Origin: Scolanthus callimorphus
Lineage: Eukaryota; Cnidaria; Anthozoa; Actiniaria; Edwardsiidae
Length of the DNA: 64,000 nucleotides
NCBI GenBank assembly: GCA_033964015.1
Contig: CM066922.1
Location: 21,810,507 to 21,874,506, forward strand
Direction of reading: 5' to 3'
In this document: in pieces, positions 10,895 through 21,600 of the stretch
How positions within the stretch are numbered: position 1 is the stretch's first letter
Layout: the number at the start of each line of letters is the position of its first letter
Notes under the pieces: model-generated
What the model saw: the letters and a program-made list of their open reading frames with translations, nothing else
Told to the model about the DNA's origin: nothing
Databases searched by the model: none
Made by a program: the position numbers and the translations under genes

Positions 10895-11353
10895 CTTTTA
10901 TAAGCCTGTTGGAGGCTCCTACTTAGGGACTCTTGCTAGCATTTCATATTTTGGCGCCATTGGCACCTTTCCAAAAAGGTTGGGCCCTGGATTTTGTTCG
11001 ATGAGCTACTGATAGGGAGCAACTCTATTCTAAAAATAGATAGGTCAGGAAAAACAGTGCCTCAATTTTATAAGCCAGTTGGAGGCTCCTACTTAGGGAC
11101 TCTTGCTAGCATTTCATATCTTGGCGCCAATGGCACCTTTTGAAAAAGGTTGGGCCCTGGATTTTGTTCGATGAGCTACTGATAGGGAGCAACTCTATTC
11201 TAAAAATAGATAGGTCAGGAAAAACAGTGCCTCAATTTTATAAGCCTGTTGGAGACTCCTACTTAGGGACTCTTGCTAGCATCTCATATTTAGGCGCCAA
11301 TGGCACCTTTCCAAAAAGGTCGGGCCCTGGATTTTGTTCGATGAGCTACTGAT
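10895..11353. repeat. 170-bp tandem repeat, ~2.7 copies
   Basis: TAAGCC.GTTGGAG.CTCCTA starts at 10901, 11071 and 11241, exactly 170 bp apart. Units include GGCACCTTTCCAAAAAGGT and end with GTTCGATGAGCTACTGATA. Units differ by only a few bases, so the amplification is recent. Confidence 0.9.
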
Positions 11354-11389
11354 ATAACTATAGAAATATAACTTGAGTACAGTCGAAGC

Positions 11390-11931
11390 TCTCTGTGCGA
11401 CCGCTCTCGTAAGCGACCAGCTCCCATAACGACCATTTTCCCGAAACCCCGTTTGAAATGTCACATAAACTCTGTTATTTCAAGCTCTCGTAAGCGACCG
11501 CCTTATTGATGCGACCAGCTCCGTTAGCGACCACAATTTCAAATCACCAACAGAGATTTTCTATTGGTTTCAAGCTCTCGTAAGCGACCACAGTACTTTT
11601 TGTCAATAAAACATCAGTCATCACCTCATAAATATCTAAACTGATACAAACTGCACCAGTGAAATGCAATTTTCTACATATTTTCTATGTACATATTTGC
11701 GGTTATCTATTCTTAATTAAAGTCGGGAAATAAATCAAACTATTTAAGAATTAGTATCACATGATATTTTCTAGATTTATTGTACTGAGTTTTCGTAAGC
11801 GACCAACACCTATTGTTCAAGTAGGAAGCCGCTTGGTGGTCGCTTACGAGAGCCGTTCTCGTAAGCGACCAGCTCCGTTAACGACCGCAATTTTCAGTTC
11901 CCGAGGTGGTCGCTTACGAGAGCTTCGACTG
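11390..11931. mobile_element. Pogo/Tigger-like MITE with TA duplication
   Basis: Begins CAGTCGAAGCTCTC and ends GAGAGCTTCGACTG, with TA on both sides (11388-11389 and 11932-11933). CTCTCGTAAGCGACC recurs inside in both orientations. The CAGTCGAA start and TA target are characteristic of pogo/Tigger members of Tc1/mariner. At 542 bp without a transposase ORF it is nonautonomous. Confidence 0.8.
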
Positions 11932-12222
11932 TAATCTTACTTTGCTGCCAGCAACAAATCCCACTCCAGTCTTGGACTCCAACATTGCGTCATACACATG
12001 GGGAAACACCTTACGTGGTCTGGTCTGCCGGGGTTTACTACCAAATAAGGATAAGGTGGACGACTGGGTTGCATGCTGAAGTGCGGACTCCCTGTGGTAG
12101 AATCATACATGTCAGACAATCATAATGGAAATTCGTATCCTTACACGATCCCGACACGAAAAGTAGCATAAAAAATGATTGGAAACGAAAATAAAAAATC
12201 CCTGATGTCGATTTTGAGTTAA

Positions 12223-12586
12223 ACCACAACGCGCGCGTTTCTCGAATTCTGATTGGCTCTCAGCCGTGGGTACATAAGAGGGCATACCACGGAACGCGCC
12301 ATCATAAGCGCGCGCGCTAAAAAGAACCAACGAAAACACCGTTTGGCTGCGCGCGCGCTGCTTTTGCCTTTTTATTTTTGCCTTTTTGTTGTGGTATAAA
12401 ACAAATGTCCTCTGATTTTCCGTGGTATGTCCTCTTATATACCACGGAATGACGTAATAAAGTGGTCAAAATGTACTGCGGACCCACTCGGCTGCGCCTC
12501 GTGAGTCCACAACATTTTGACCACTCTATTACGTCATTCCGTGGTATATAAGAGGACATACCACGGAAAATCAGAGGACATTTGTT
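12223..12586. mobile_element. Composite foldback MITE, family B, full copy
   Basis: From 12400 (AACAAATGTCCTCTGATTTT) to 12586 the DNA is a near-perfect hairpin with arms of ~75 bp containing CCGTGGTATGTCCTCTTATA. The left part (12223-12399), bounded by ACCACAAC and GTTGTGGTAT, carries GCGCGCGCGC runs. A shortened copy lies at 21219-21497. Confidence 0.8.
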
Positions 12587-13517
12587 AAATCGCCTCATGT
12601 AGAATAGATTTTGATAAAATCTGGAGCTATACGCATTAACGCGAACAAGAGTGGATTAACAAGAGTTAGAATCTTTCCCTACTGTATTTGTCCACATCAC
12701 AGTCAGAAAACTGTCTATTTTTAGATTTGAGTTTCGCGCGCGAAAGTATTCGAATGCTCAGGCTCGAATGCTCGTATACCCAATACACAACAAAATAGAG
12801 AATATCCTACCTTATCTTTGCGATTTTAACGGTTTTTCATTGATCTGCGATTTAATTTTAGGCTGGATCTCACAACTGTTCGCGTGGCGAGAAAGAGGGA
12901 ACCCTGTGGATGACGAATTTTCGCGGGCATCCTAGTTCTAAAAATAGACACTTTTCTGACTGTGATTCGGGCGTACATAGTAAATATGGAAACTCTTGGT
13001 AATCCACTCTTGCGCGAAGGGGAGAAGACATATTTACGTGAACTATTTCAGAAGACAGGCCACTCTCTACGCTTTAAAACGACATATAAACGACTCTCGG
13101 TTTTTCTCCGCGGGCACCTTATTTTTTAAAGCACTTTTTTAACGTTTTGACCGTCAAACCTTCTACCCATACCTTTATAGTATCTTTTTAGTATCTGAAT
13201 GGATTATTTGCTACGCAGTTTTGCTTCTAGCGAGGGGTAAACATTTCTAAGCTTACAACGCTCTGTGCTTGTATAATAATTTGCACTAGTGCCAACGTCC
13301 TCAAAACGTTGTAGTCACGAATAAAGAGAAAAAAAGGAAGACCACCCAGTTTTTGGGAAATATTGACCGTAGCTCGATCTTAATGAGACTTTTAATAGTC
13401 AATGCCTGATCATAAAATAAATTGTCAAAAGCAGATAATTGAATGGACGTTGAAAATATAAGGAACAAAGAATGAGTGATACAAATTTAAGGGAAATCGG
13501 GGTACTCTTGGTAGCTA
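12587..13517. other. Intergenic, nothing assigned
   Basis: No gene-like frame or clear repeat pair apart from minor AT-rich stretches. Confidence 0.4.
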
Positions 13518-13519
13518 AG

Positions 13520-13868
13520 ACCCCGTCCACACTAACGCGGTTTCGTTTGAATACGGTTAGGCCTTCCGTCCACACTAACACGCTGATCGTTTTCATCGAT
13601 TCCGTATAACTTTGGAAACGCTCTCGAAAGTGTATCAAAACGAATCCGTATAGATATCGTTGTAGTGTGGACGGTCGAATCCGGATAAAAGTGAAAACAA
13701 TAAACGTCAACTGTACCATTAATTTGAGACTGTTCTTGCACACGCCAACATCAAATAAAAATTGATCGCTTGTTTAGAGCTAAATCTCCCGTCCACACTA
13801 ACACGCTGCGAATCCGTATCAATTTGAAAACGAATACATTTGAAAACGCGTTAGTGTGGACAATGCCT
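13520..13868. mobile_element. TIR MITE (CCCCGTCCACACTAACGCG), copy 1
   Basis: The left end CCCCGTCCACACTAACGCG is mirrored by CGCGTTAGTGTGGACA at the right. Sub-terminal GAATCCGTAT and GAAAACG motifs repeat in both orientations. A close copy lies at 40484-40841. The architecture resembles hAT-type MITEs, but the target duplication is unclear here. Confidence 0.75.
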
Positions 13869-15400
13869 AAAAGCCGCGATTGAAACTGATCTCTGAAATT
13901 AATAAACCACGCGCTTCCCTAATCACTACCTTTAATCTGTCAACGATAAAAAAGGCCGCCTCCTTTTAATAAAGAAACTTCTCAAACAGTAATATCCCCT
14001 ACTTAAGACCCAAGCAAACACTATAAGAGAATGCGGTGTGTTGTTTAATTTCTTTAAACCTTCAATTGGTTATCGATCTTTTTATCAAGCTTGCTGCAGA
14101 TTTTAAATTTAAATTCGTGTCCATATGTTTGCATCGGGCCCTAAAAACGTCGTAAGGCCACGAAAAGGGCCTTAAGTGCCCTTTTCGTCCTTTTGCGACT
14201 TCAAAGGTATTTTAACACATACCCTAGCCAATAAAGGGAAAACACGAACATAATTATTGTCACAAAAAAGAATGGTATATCAGAAATTGAAAGAGTTAGT
14301 TTAAAGGAAGCAATACGGAAAAATAACGGAATTACGATGAGGAATTGCTAAGATTTGAGCAGATTAAGATGGCAAATTTAGTGTGTTTGAAATGCAAGGA
14401 ATAAATTATAAAATCTAGAAATGTGGAATAATAATAATAATAATGGTTAAAATGCTCAAAGGTAGTACAACTTCAGCAAAAAATAATCGATAATTAATAG
14501 GATTCGGAAAATATAGATGTTTCGCGCAAGAAAAGGTTTGGAAGAGGTTATTTAACAAACCTAGACGATTATTTTGCGTATTTCTTGGGTAATAAACTTG
14601 TTTTAAGCTAACTAAATTAACCCTAAAAGCGTGTTACTGTCCCTTTAACACGATATCATAACTTGGTCAGTTGAATTGAAAAGGATTCAGATCTTGAACC
14701 GTCCAAAGCAAGTTCCATAGGAAGTTTTCAAATGTGTTATAAAATGTCTCACAGCTTACAAATATGTCGGCAAATGTAGCAACAAAAGGGCATTATGGAG
14801 ATTCGAGACAACCTGATAAGAAAAGGGGAATAAATACATGGATCCGAAACTGAGGCTTGCAGCTGTTACGAAGAGCCTTCGAGCGAATTTGCGCTGGAAA
14901 AAAAGTTACTATTCGCCGATAATCAAGGAGCCTGAGACGAATAATTGTTGAAGTGACTCTTTTTTAGACAAAAAAACTTGTTTTTGTTGGATTTGTTCAC
15001 GATCGTAACAAATCTCGCGCGCGCATTCGCAAGTCCTTTCATTATAGCAAGAGAAAAAATCCCTCGACTAATCAGCGCGCAGAATGTCATCATAGATTTA
15101 GTTCTGAAGCTTCAGTGGCATTTTTGACATTCACAAGCAAAGTAACTTTAGTCAAAACGTTTGATAACGAGTATAACGTCTCGTTTCTCTTCAACTCGGT
15201 GCGACCAGAGAAAGTGCAGCTTTATCGACAAAGATTCAACTTGAAAAGCATCAAGCAGACATTTTGTCGACCAGAAAAATACAGAGACACATAAAGCATT
15301 CGTGTCCATCGTCTCACTAAGAAAAGGTGGTGCAATACTTTCTATTGCATCTGCTTCTGCATCTGGCGAATCAATTCTCCAGCTTTACTTTTGAATGGTT
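13869..15400. other. Intergenic AT-rich region
   Basis: No gene supported. It contains a small hairpin at about 14158-14193 (CCACGAAAAGGGC / GCCCTTTTCGT) and an AATAAT microsatellite near 14428-14445. Confidence 0.4.
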
Positions 15401-15409
15401 TTAAATGTG

Positions 15410-16262
15410 ACACTTCTGCAAGTAATTTCAAACTAATATCGGGATGTAAGCATTAACAAAGGAATGGCTACTGATTCAAATAAAACAATCACTTCAAATT
15501 CATGTTTCATGAAACTTTCATGAAACTGTGTGTAACGATATCCTGATTAACTATGTTATTCTCCAGCTCTGCTATAAATAGTTAATTGATTTCTGCAAGG
15601 AATTCTGCTTGTAACATCGAATATCAACATTAACAAAGGAGTGGCTACTGAAGTGCATCAATCACATGTTTCATGAACTTTGGAATGAGCTGTGTGGGGC
15701 ATATTCCGATAAACTATGCTATTCGCCAGCTTTATTAATTTGAACATTTAATTTGAGATTTCTGCAAGTAATTCTGCTTTTAATATAGAATATAAACATT
15801 ACCAAAAGAGTGGCTGTCTGACTGAGACTTGTAGACTTCCAATCACTTCACATTTATGGTTCATGAAACTCGACTTGTGTGCAGCATATTCTGGTAAATT
15901 ACGTTACCCGCATACTTAATAAACAATTCAAGCAAAATCTCTGACATCACTTCACAAGCAACGATAAACGCGTCTCGACATCCACAAGAGGTACAACCAT
16001 CAACTTCAGTCACTAACATTTTAAATGAATCAGTCATTTCACAGTCACTTTCCAATCTGAACCTTGATTTATGTGCAGAATATTCTGGTTAACTATTTGA
16101 ACAAAATATCTAACATCACTTCAAGCAACGACAAACACGTCTCGACAACGAGAAGAGGTATAACTAAGTATACTAACCAGAGGAAACTCACCTGGATTTG
16201 AAAGAGGAATCACCATCAACTTCGAGTCGCTGTGATTTTGAACCTTGATTTGTGTGATTTGT
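15410..16262. repeat. Degraded ~150-200-bp repeats related to the 5' end of the GPCR gene
   Basis: Phrases recur several times: ATTAACAAAGGA.TGGCTACTG (15454, 15632, a variant near 15796); TTTCATGAA(AC)TTT; GATTTCTGCAAG.AATTCTGCTT; GCATATTC.G.TAAACTATG. The last copies resemble the first codons of the GPCR that follows. AAAATCTCTGACATCACTTC (15935) and AAAATATCTAACATCACTTC (16104) match AAAATCTCTAACATCACTTC inside that coding region. No long ORF is intact. Confidence 0.65.
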
Positions 16263-16279
16263 GCATATTCGGGTAAACT

Positions 16280-17371
16280 ATGTTGAACGACACGAACAAA
16301 ATCTCTAACATCACTTCCAACGACACAAACGTGTTTCAACAACCGGAACAAGATATCGCAATCAAAGTAACCGCTTTGTTTCTGATGGTGATATTTGGTG
16401 GGCTGTCTAACACACTGGTAATGGTCCTTATATGGAAAAAGAAGTATCTTCGTAGAAATATGTACATATTCATAGCAAACATGGCGTGCGCTGACCTGAT
16501 AACTTTGCTAGCTGAACCAGCCTACTTTATCATTGGATACTTGACAGAGTCATGGGCCTGGAGGCTCGGAGACAGTGCGTTTAGTAATATAGTTTGTAAA
16601 TTCTACACGTTCACGCTAAACACAGTTTCATGGGTGTCGTTAATAACACTACTGGTCATATCTGTGGAGCGCTATAGAGCGGTAACAGCGACTTCACAAC
16701 TCGCTCCCTTGAAGCGCAGAGCAATAACTCTGCTGATTGCTTCTTCATGGATTATAGCGAGCGGTTTGAACGTAGTACAACTGACAAACAGAAAAGTGCA
16801 GAAAGAAAAAGGAATATACGATTGCGTGCACTCGCACAATGAACCAGTCCTTATATATTACGTAGCGACTGATGGAATTTTCGTACTTCTCGTCCTTACT
16901 ATTTTTACCGTTAATTTGGTGATTTTAAGGAAGCTACGCATTTCTACTCAGATGATCAACCTCCCTAGGGCTCAACAGAAAAAGAGGCTGAAAGTTTTCA
17001 AGTCAGTAGTGCGTATGGTACTAGCTTCTCTACTTCTATATACCATATGCTTTACACCTGTCTATTTTGCCGTTGCATTGCACTGGTTACAGACGTTACT
17101 CAATGTTCAAGTGCTGGTTATTCCATATGATGTTTACTATGCTTTCCTTAACATGCTGATAGCAAATTCTGCGTTAGGTCCGTTGGTTTATTTTGCCTTT
17201 CTAAAAGACTTCCGGAAAGCATTTCGTGATGTTTTCCGTAGAAGAAATATCGTTGTTGTTAATGGCCACGTCTTCAGGGAAAATGGAATAAAAAATACCG
17301 GTGTGGACAGCACGTTGGAAGAACAGTGGTCTGTAGGGGTAACGACGGAGAGCTTTGACACCAAACTGTAA
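16280..17371 (+). CDS. Class A (rhodopsin-type) GPCR, intronless
   Basis: 363 aa with seven hydrophobic segments (TM1 ~29-51, TM2 ~62-83, TM3 ~107-129, TM4 ~148-168, TM5 ~192-214, TM6 ~243-268, TM7 ~284-307). The N terminus has three N-glycosylation sequons (N3, N10, N14). Visible landmarks are NMACADL in TM2, a Cys pair C106/C182 for the TM3-ECL2 disulfide, ERY at 130-132 in place of DRY, CFTP in TM6 and GPLVY in TM7 in place of NPxxY, followed by FLKDFRKAF as helix 8. The overall feel is peptide-receptor-like, but the ligand cannot be told. The initiating ATG is the first in frame; repeated upstream copies of this segment make the true 5' end worth checking. Confidence 0.9.
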   Translation: MLNDTNKISNITSNDTNVFQQPEQDIAIKVTALFLMVIFGGLSNTLVMVLIWKKKYLRRNMYIFIANMACADLITLLAEPAYFIIGYLTESWAWRLGDSAFSNIVCKFYTFTLNTVSWVSLITLLVISVERYRAVTATSQLAPLKRRAITLLIASSWIIASGLNVVQLTNRKVQKEKGIYDCVHSHNEPVLIYYVATDGIFVLLVLTIFTVNLVILRKLRISTQMINLPRAQQKKRLKVFKSVVRMVLASLLLYTICFTPVYFAVALHWLQTLLNVQVLVIPYDVYYAFLNMLIANSALGPLVYFAFLKDFRKAFRDVFRRRNIVVVNGHVFRENGIKNTGVDSTLEEQWSVGVTTESFDTKL

Positions 17372-17640
17372 CGTTAACCTGTCATCGGACAGAATCGCGT
17401 CATTGAGCTCAACTTGCCTCTCTACATGGCGGTAAAATTCCACTCTTACTAATATGGTGCTTTGCTGGTGCAGGAGCTCCGCTAAAATTCCAATATGCAT
17501 TCATTGTAAAATGTAAATGATTATTTTGAGTCGATAACGTGGGGAGTAGTCACCCAATCTCCCGAGCTAGAAGCTCATGTATGAAACGCTCGACCATGTT
17601 AGTATGAGTGTGAGCCCTATACACTGGGGATGGTCACTCC
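17372..17640. other. GPCR 3' flank
   Basis: No gene or repeat recognised; likely 3' UTR and spacer. Confidence 0.4.
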
Positions 17641-17893
17641 CGCGTCCCCGTGGTTCTTTAACGTCCCTCTGGTTCCGGTTAGTGTAGTGTATGTGAGAGA
17701 CGGGACCTACGGTTTAACGTCCTTATCCGAGAAGACGCGAAGGTCTAACTATTTGCAGATGTTAGGGCAAAGGCAGCACCTTCTCCTCAATTATTAGAAA
17801 AAGACCCTGAGTGTTGGCCCGGCCGGGGTTTGAACTCCCAACCTCCCGCACATAAGCCCTGCGTTCTACCACTGCGCTAACCGGTCGTCGGTA
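17640..17893 (-). mobile_element. tRNA-derived SINE
   Basis: On the minus strand the head (from ~17893 downwards) reads as a tRNA-like promoter: an A box within GGTTAGCGCAGTGGTAGAAC and a B box GAGTTCAAACCCC. The body follows, with a GCAGCACCTTCTCC segment near 17780 and ..GTCTAACTATTTGCAGATG.. near 17741. The acceptor and T stems do not pair properly, so it is not a functional tRNA. Related pieces lie near 28400, 34285 and 55411. Confidence 0.75.
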
Positions 17894-18676
17894 AACAGAG
17901 CACAGTACAAAAAAATGGGGCTACATCATGGTTGCTTCAACAAAATAAAGCCAGTTGATCTACATAAACAACTCAGAATCCTATATTATACTATTATATA
18001 AAAGAAAAAGGAACTGAAATTATAGGCACTCACTAACGTAAGATTTAACAACTTTCGCTATCAAATTTCCAAGTTTAAAGGTGAGGCTATGAGGTAACGT
18101 GAGGTGAAAAGATAGCTAAGTTTCGAGAATTGTACTCCCGGCGTAGTTCTTCTAATATCGTAACGAAAACAATAATAAAGGAGGGGCTGTAACAAAGAGC
18201 CTGACAACACAAACAAACACGACATCACCAGATGACAGTTATTTACTTTCCTCCTCCCAGAAAATGTCGGGAACGCTAAGGCGTGACTTTTCAGCCAGAC
18301 ACACATGAAGTTCACATCCACCATAAAACTTCAAAACAAAAAAGTATATTTCCATCTTCCGCCGAATAAAGCAAAACATAAAGCAAAATAAAATATAAAA
18401 AATATATATATTTAAAATAAAATATTTCATTTTGCAAAGTTATCACAGAAAATCATTTATTTTTGCTGATCAAAGTATCACCTCTCCCTACGTTTAAGCC
18501 CCCATTATCTCAAGATCATATCTTTCAAATTTGCTCAAAATTTCGATTTTTGTTTTTGGTCACTATAAGACTATCCATGCAAGTTAGAAACTTTATATCT
18601 ATAAAGACAAAGAATCTTGAGACCATTTTTGGGCTACAGTGTATGTCTACCAGAAAAGCTATGCTTATTGATTTAC
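17894..18676. other. Spacer 3' of the last visible ASCC3 exon
   Basis: AT-rich. I searched the minus strand for the next ASCC3 exon and found none. A ~60-90-codon frame at 18061-18430 is not family-like. Confidence 0.4.
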
Positions 18677-21600
18677 CTTTGAGCTGCAAGAATCTCTGGG
18701 TCAAAGCCAAGTCCTTTCAAATACGTCTCCTGGTCCTGTTCACCATCTTCCCCCTTATCACGACGGGCAAGGCGGCGCTCTTCCTTGCGAGCTTGCTTTA
18801 GCTGATGCTTGTCTCTTTCAGACTAAAAAAGCATAGTAGATTATGGGTCAGCAGGGGCATCAATGGCGATATTTCCTTAAATTATCCCAGGAGAAATACA
18901 GTGGGAGTCCTCTTGGGAGATGGAGCGAAAAATCTTGAGACTCCCGGCAAAACGTGGAAAGTTGACGTCCCTGAGTCAGCTATAGGAGTTACACCATATT
19001 CATAAATGGCTGCCAATTTGAATAATTACTATTGTTCTTTCCTCCTTAGCCTTGAGTTCAGATGAAAACACAAAAACTTTTTCACATGAATTTGAGGCTA
19101 GTGAGGGAAGAACAATAGTTATTCAAATCAGCAGCCATTTATGAATATAGTGTATGTTTCACTCTCTTCATAGTGTCTTCATCATAATGTTGTTGAAAAA
19201 ATTATGACCCTTCCCCAAACAGGAGTGAAAAAAATTTAGAGGCGAAAAAAATAAAAATGACATGTCCCTTAGAAACCTCCTGTGAAAAGCCAATTTCCAA
19301 AAGAATGCAATAAAAAGTATTCAGAAATCATGTTTGTCTATGAGAAATCTTAACACTTCTTATTCTGACTCATGTCATGGGTAAATCAGCTTATCGCAAG
19401 AAATGGGTTTCCATAGAAATCCCCCATGAATACCCTCATCACCTACACTGTACATATTACAGGTCTGTAGCCAGCATGAGCAAGGCACTTGCCTCTGTAA
19501 AAATTTTCATGTTGTTTTATTTACTGAAAGAACCAGAATCAAATTTAAAATGTGTGTTGCCAGAAATTATCCATTCCAGCCCCCCCCCCACCCCCCCCCC
19601 CCCCCCACCCCTACAGAAGGATTGGAAATCCGTAGGGGTGGGGTCAATTTACCTGATCTTTTCCAAACCAATACTGTATTTTCTTCAGAAATTCCAGAGG
19701 GGTGGGGGGAGCACTTTTCAACACCCTTCCGTTGGGGGGTTTTGGAAATTTTTTGGAACCACACTATGAAATTTAAACCCGTCTTAACTGTTAGTCACAG
19801 AAAAATGGAAATCTGGCTCACTCTGCCTCTATAATTATTTTTTTTCTGGCTACGGGCCTGTATGATCTCCCTCAACTTTGATATTAAACACAAAAACATG
19901 TAGAAATTTGAAATAATCATCTACAAAAATCCCACCTGAACAAAAACTTGGCAACCATACTGAGGTTTGTTGTGTCCTTTCTTTATCACTTTTGCTATAG
20001 AGGTACTACTATTACCTAAAAATAAAAAAGCACAAAGATTTATTTTTAAAACTATAACTACAGTATGGAATCAAAATGCATGTGATTATTGTAAAATTGA
20101 AGCTTTTCTGGAAAATAAATTATTGTAAATCAGTTTTTATTGAATTCCCTTCGATTTATAGTTAATATTATTGTAGTGCCTAGAACAGAAATGTCTACAA
20201 GGTGATATAGATTGATGCTCATTTAGTATTATTATTATTATTATTAGTTGTATTATTTTAGTCACATTGTCAAGGTTTTAGATTATGCATCCCTTTTTAA
20301 GGCACAGAAATTTCATGTAAGCCCCATGTGGTGTTTAGCGCTGTTCACGCTGACGTCATCCATTGTTATTTGTGCCAACCAGAGCTCGATTGGTTCACAG
20401 AACAAAGGGTGCTATTCAATCTATGGTTGGCACATTAGCATTAGAATGGCAATATGTTGATAAACAGAGAAGCGCTATACTACACCAAATACAGTACATA
20501 TGAACTGACAATAAGCCTACCTTTGTTTGAGGTGAATTCATCTCCCTCATCCAGAAATGCATTCACTATATCATACCTCTGCTGAAGCAAACTAGTTATG
20601 AATTCAATCGCTTCAAAACCCAACAGGTCAAACAAGTCTGTCTGGATCTCCTCGTTCTTTCGCTCCGAGCTTAGAATATCAAATACTGCAGAACACAAGT
20701 CCTCCGGTGTTAGTCCCCCGGTGGAAGACTTAGAATATTTAATGCATTCCTGCATTAACCATGAAGGACCAGTGGCATTTGATTCTGCAGAAACTGGCTT
20801 AACAGCATGGCTTTTACGTAGCAGCTCATCTACTTTAGAACTAGTTTCATCTTCTGACTCTGAACTAAGAAAATTGTCTGTTTCTGGCTCAAGATTGGGG
20901 GAATTAAAGTGAAATGCAATAGCATGCCCAAATTCTTTTGCTTCTGTGTTCTCCTCTGTGTTTTCTTTAACTCGTGTCAAAAACTGTCCAATCCTCTCAG
21001 ATGAGGTTAGCTGGCAGATTGTTTGAACAATATGACAGGCTTTGCTGGCTGATGTGGCAGGGAATGCACCAAACAGGGACCTGAGTTTGGAAGTTTCTGT
21101 CTTTCCAAGATTTTCACAGTTGTGTAGAACATTGAACAGAGAAACAGCAGCTGCCTCGGCTGCCTCAGTTGTGTTGAGACCACCTGGAAAAGAAAAACTA
21201 GTAATAATTATTTATACCACAACGAGCGCGTTTCTCGAATTTGGTACATAAGAGGACATACCACAGAACACGCCATCATCAGCGCGCGCGCTAAAAAGAA
21301 CCAACGAAAACACCGTTTGGCTGCGTGCGCGCTGCTTTTGCCTTTTTATTTTTGCCCTTTTTGTTGTGGTATAAAACAAATGTACTGCGGACACACTCGG
21401 CTGCGCCTCGTGAGTCCACAACATTTTGACCACTTTATTACGTCATTCCGTGGTATATAAGAGGACATACCACGGAAAATCAGAGGACATTTGTTAACTG
21501 GACCATGGGCACCCAGGCTGAGAGACAGGGAGTTGGAGTGCTTTGAAATTTTAAGGGGGTTTTGAGGGGGCTTGTTACTCTGCTTTGCATATTCATCAGT

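Noticed and set aside
17820..17893. tRNA gene on minus strand
   Set aside because: A and B boxes are good, but acceptor and T stems do not pair, and the sequence continues into a body shared by other copies. It is a SINE head.
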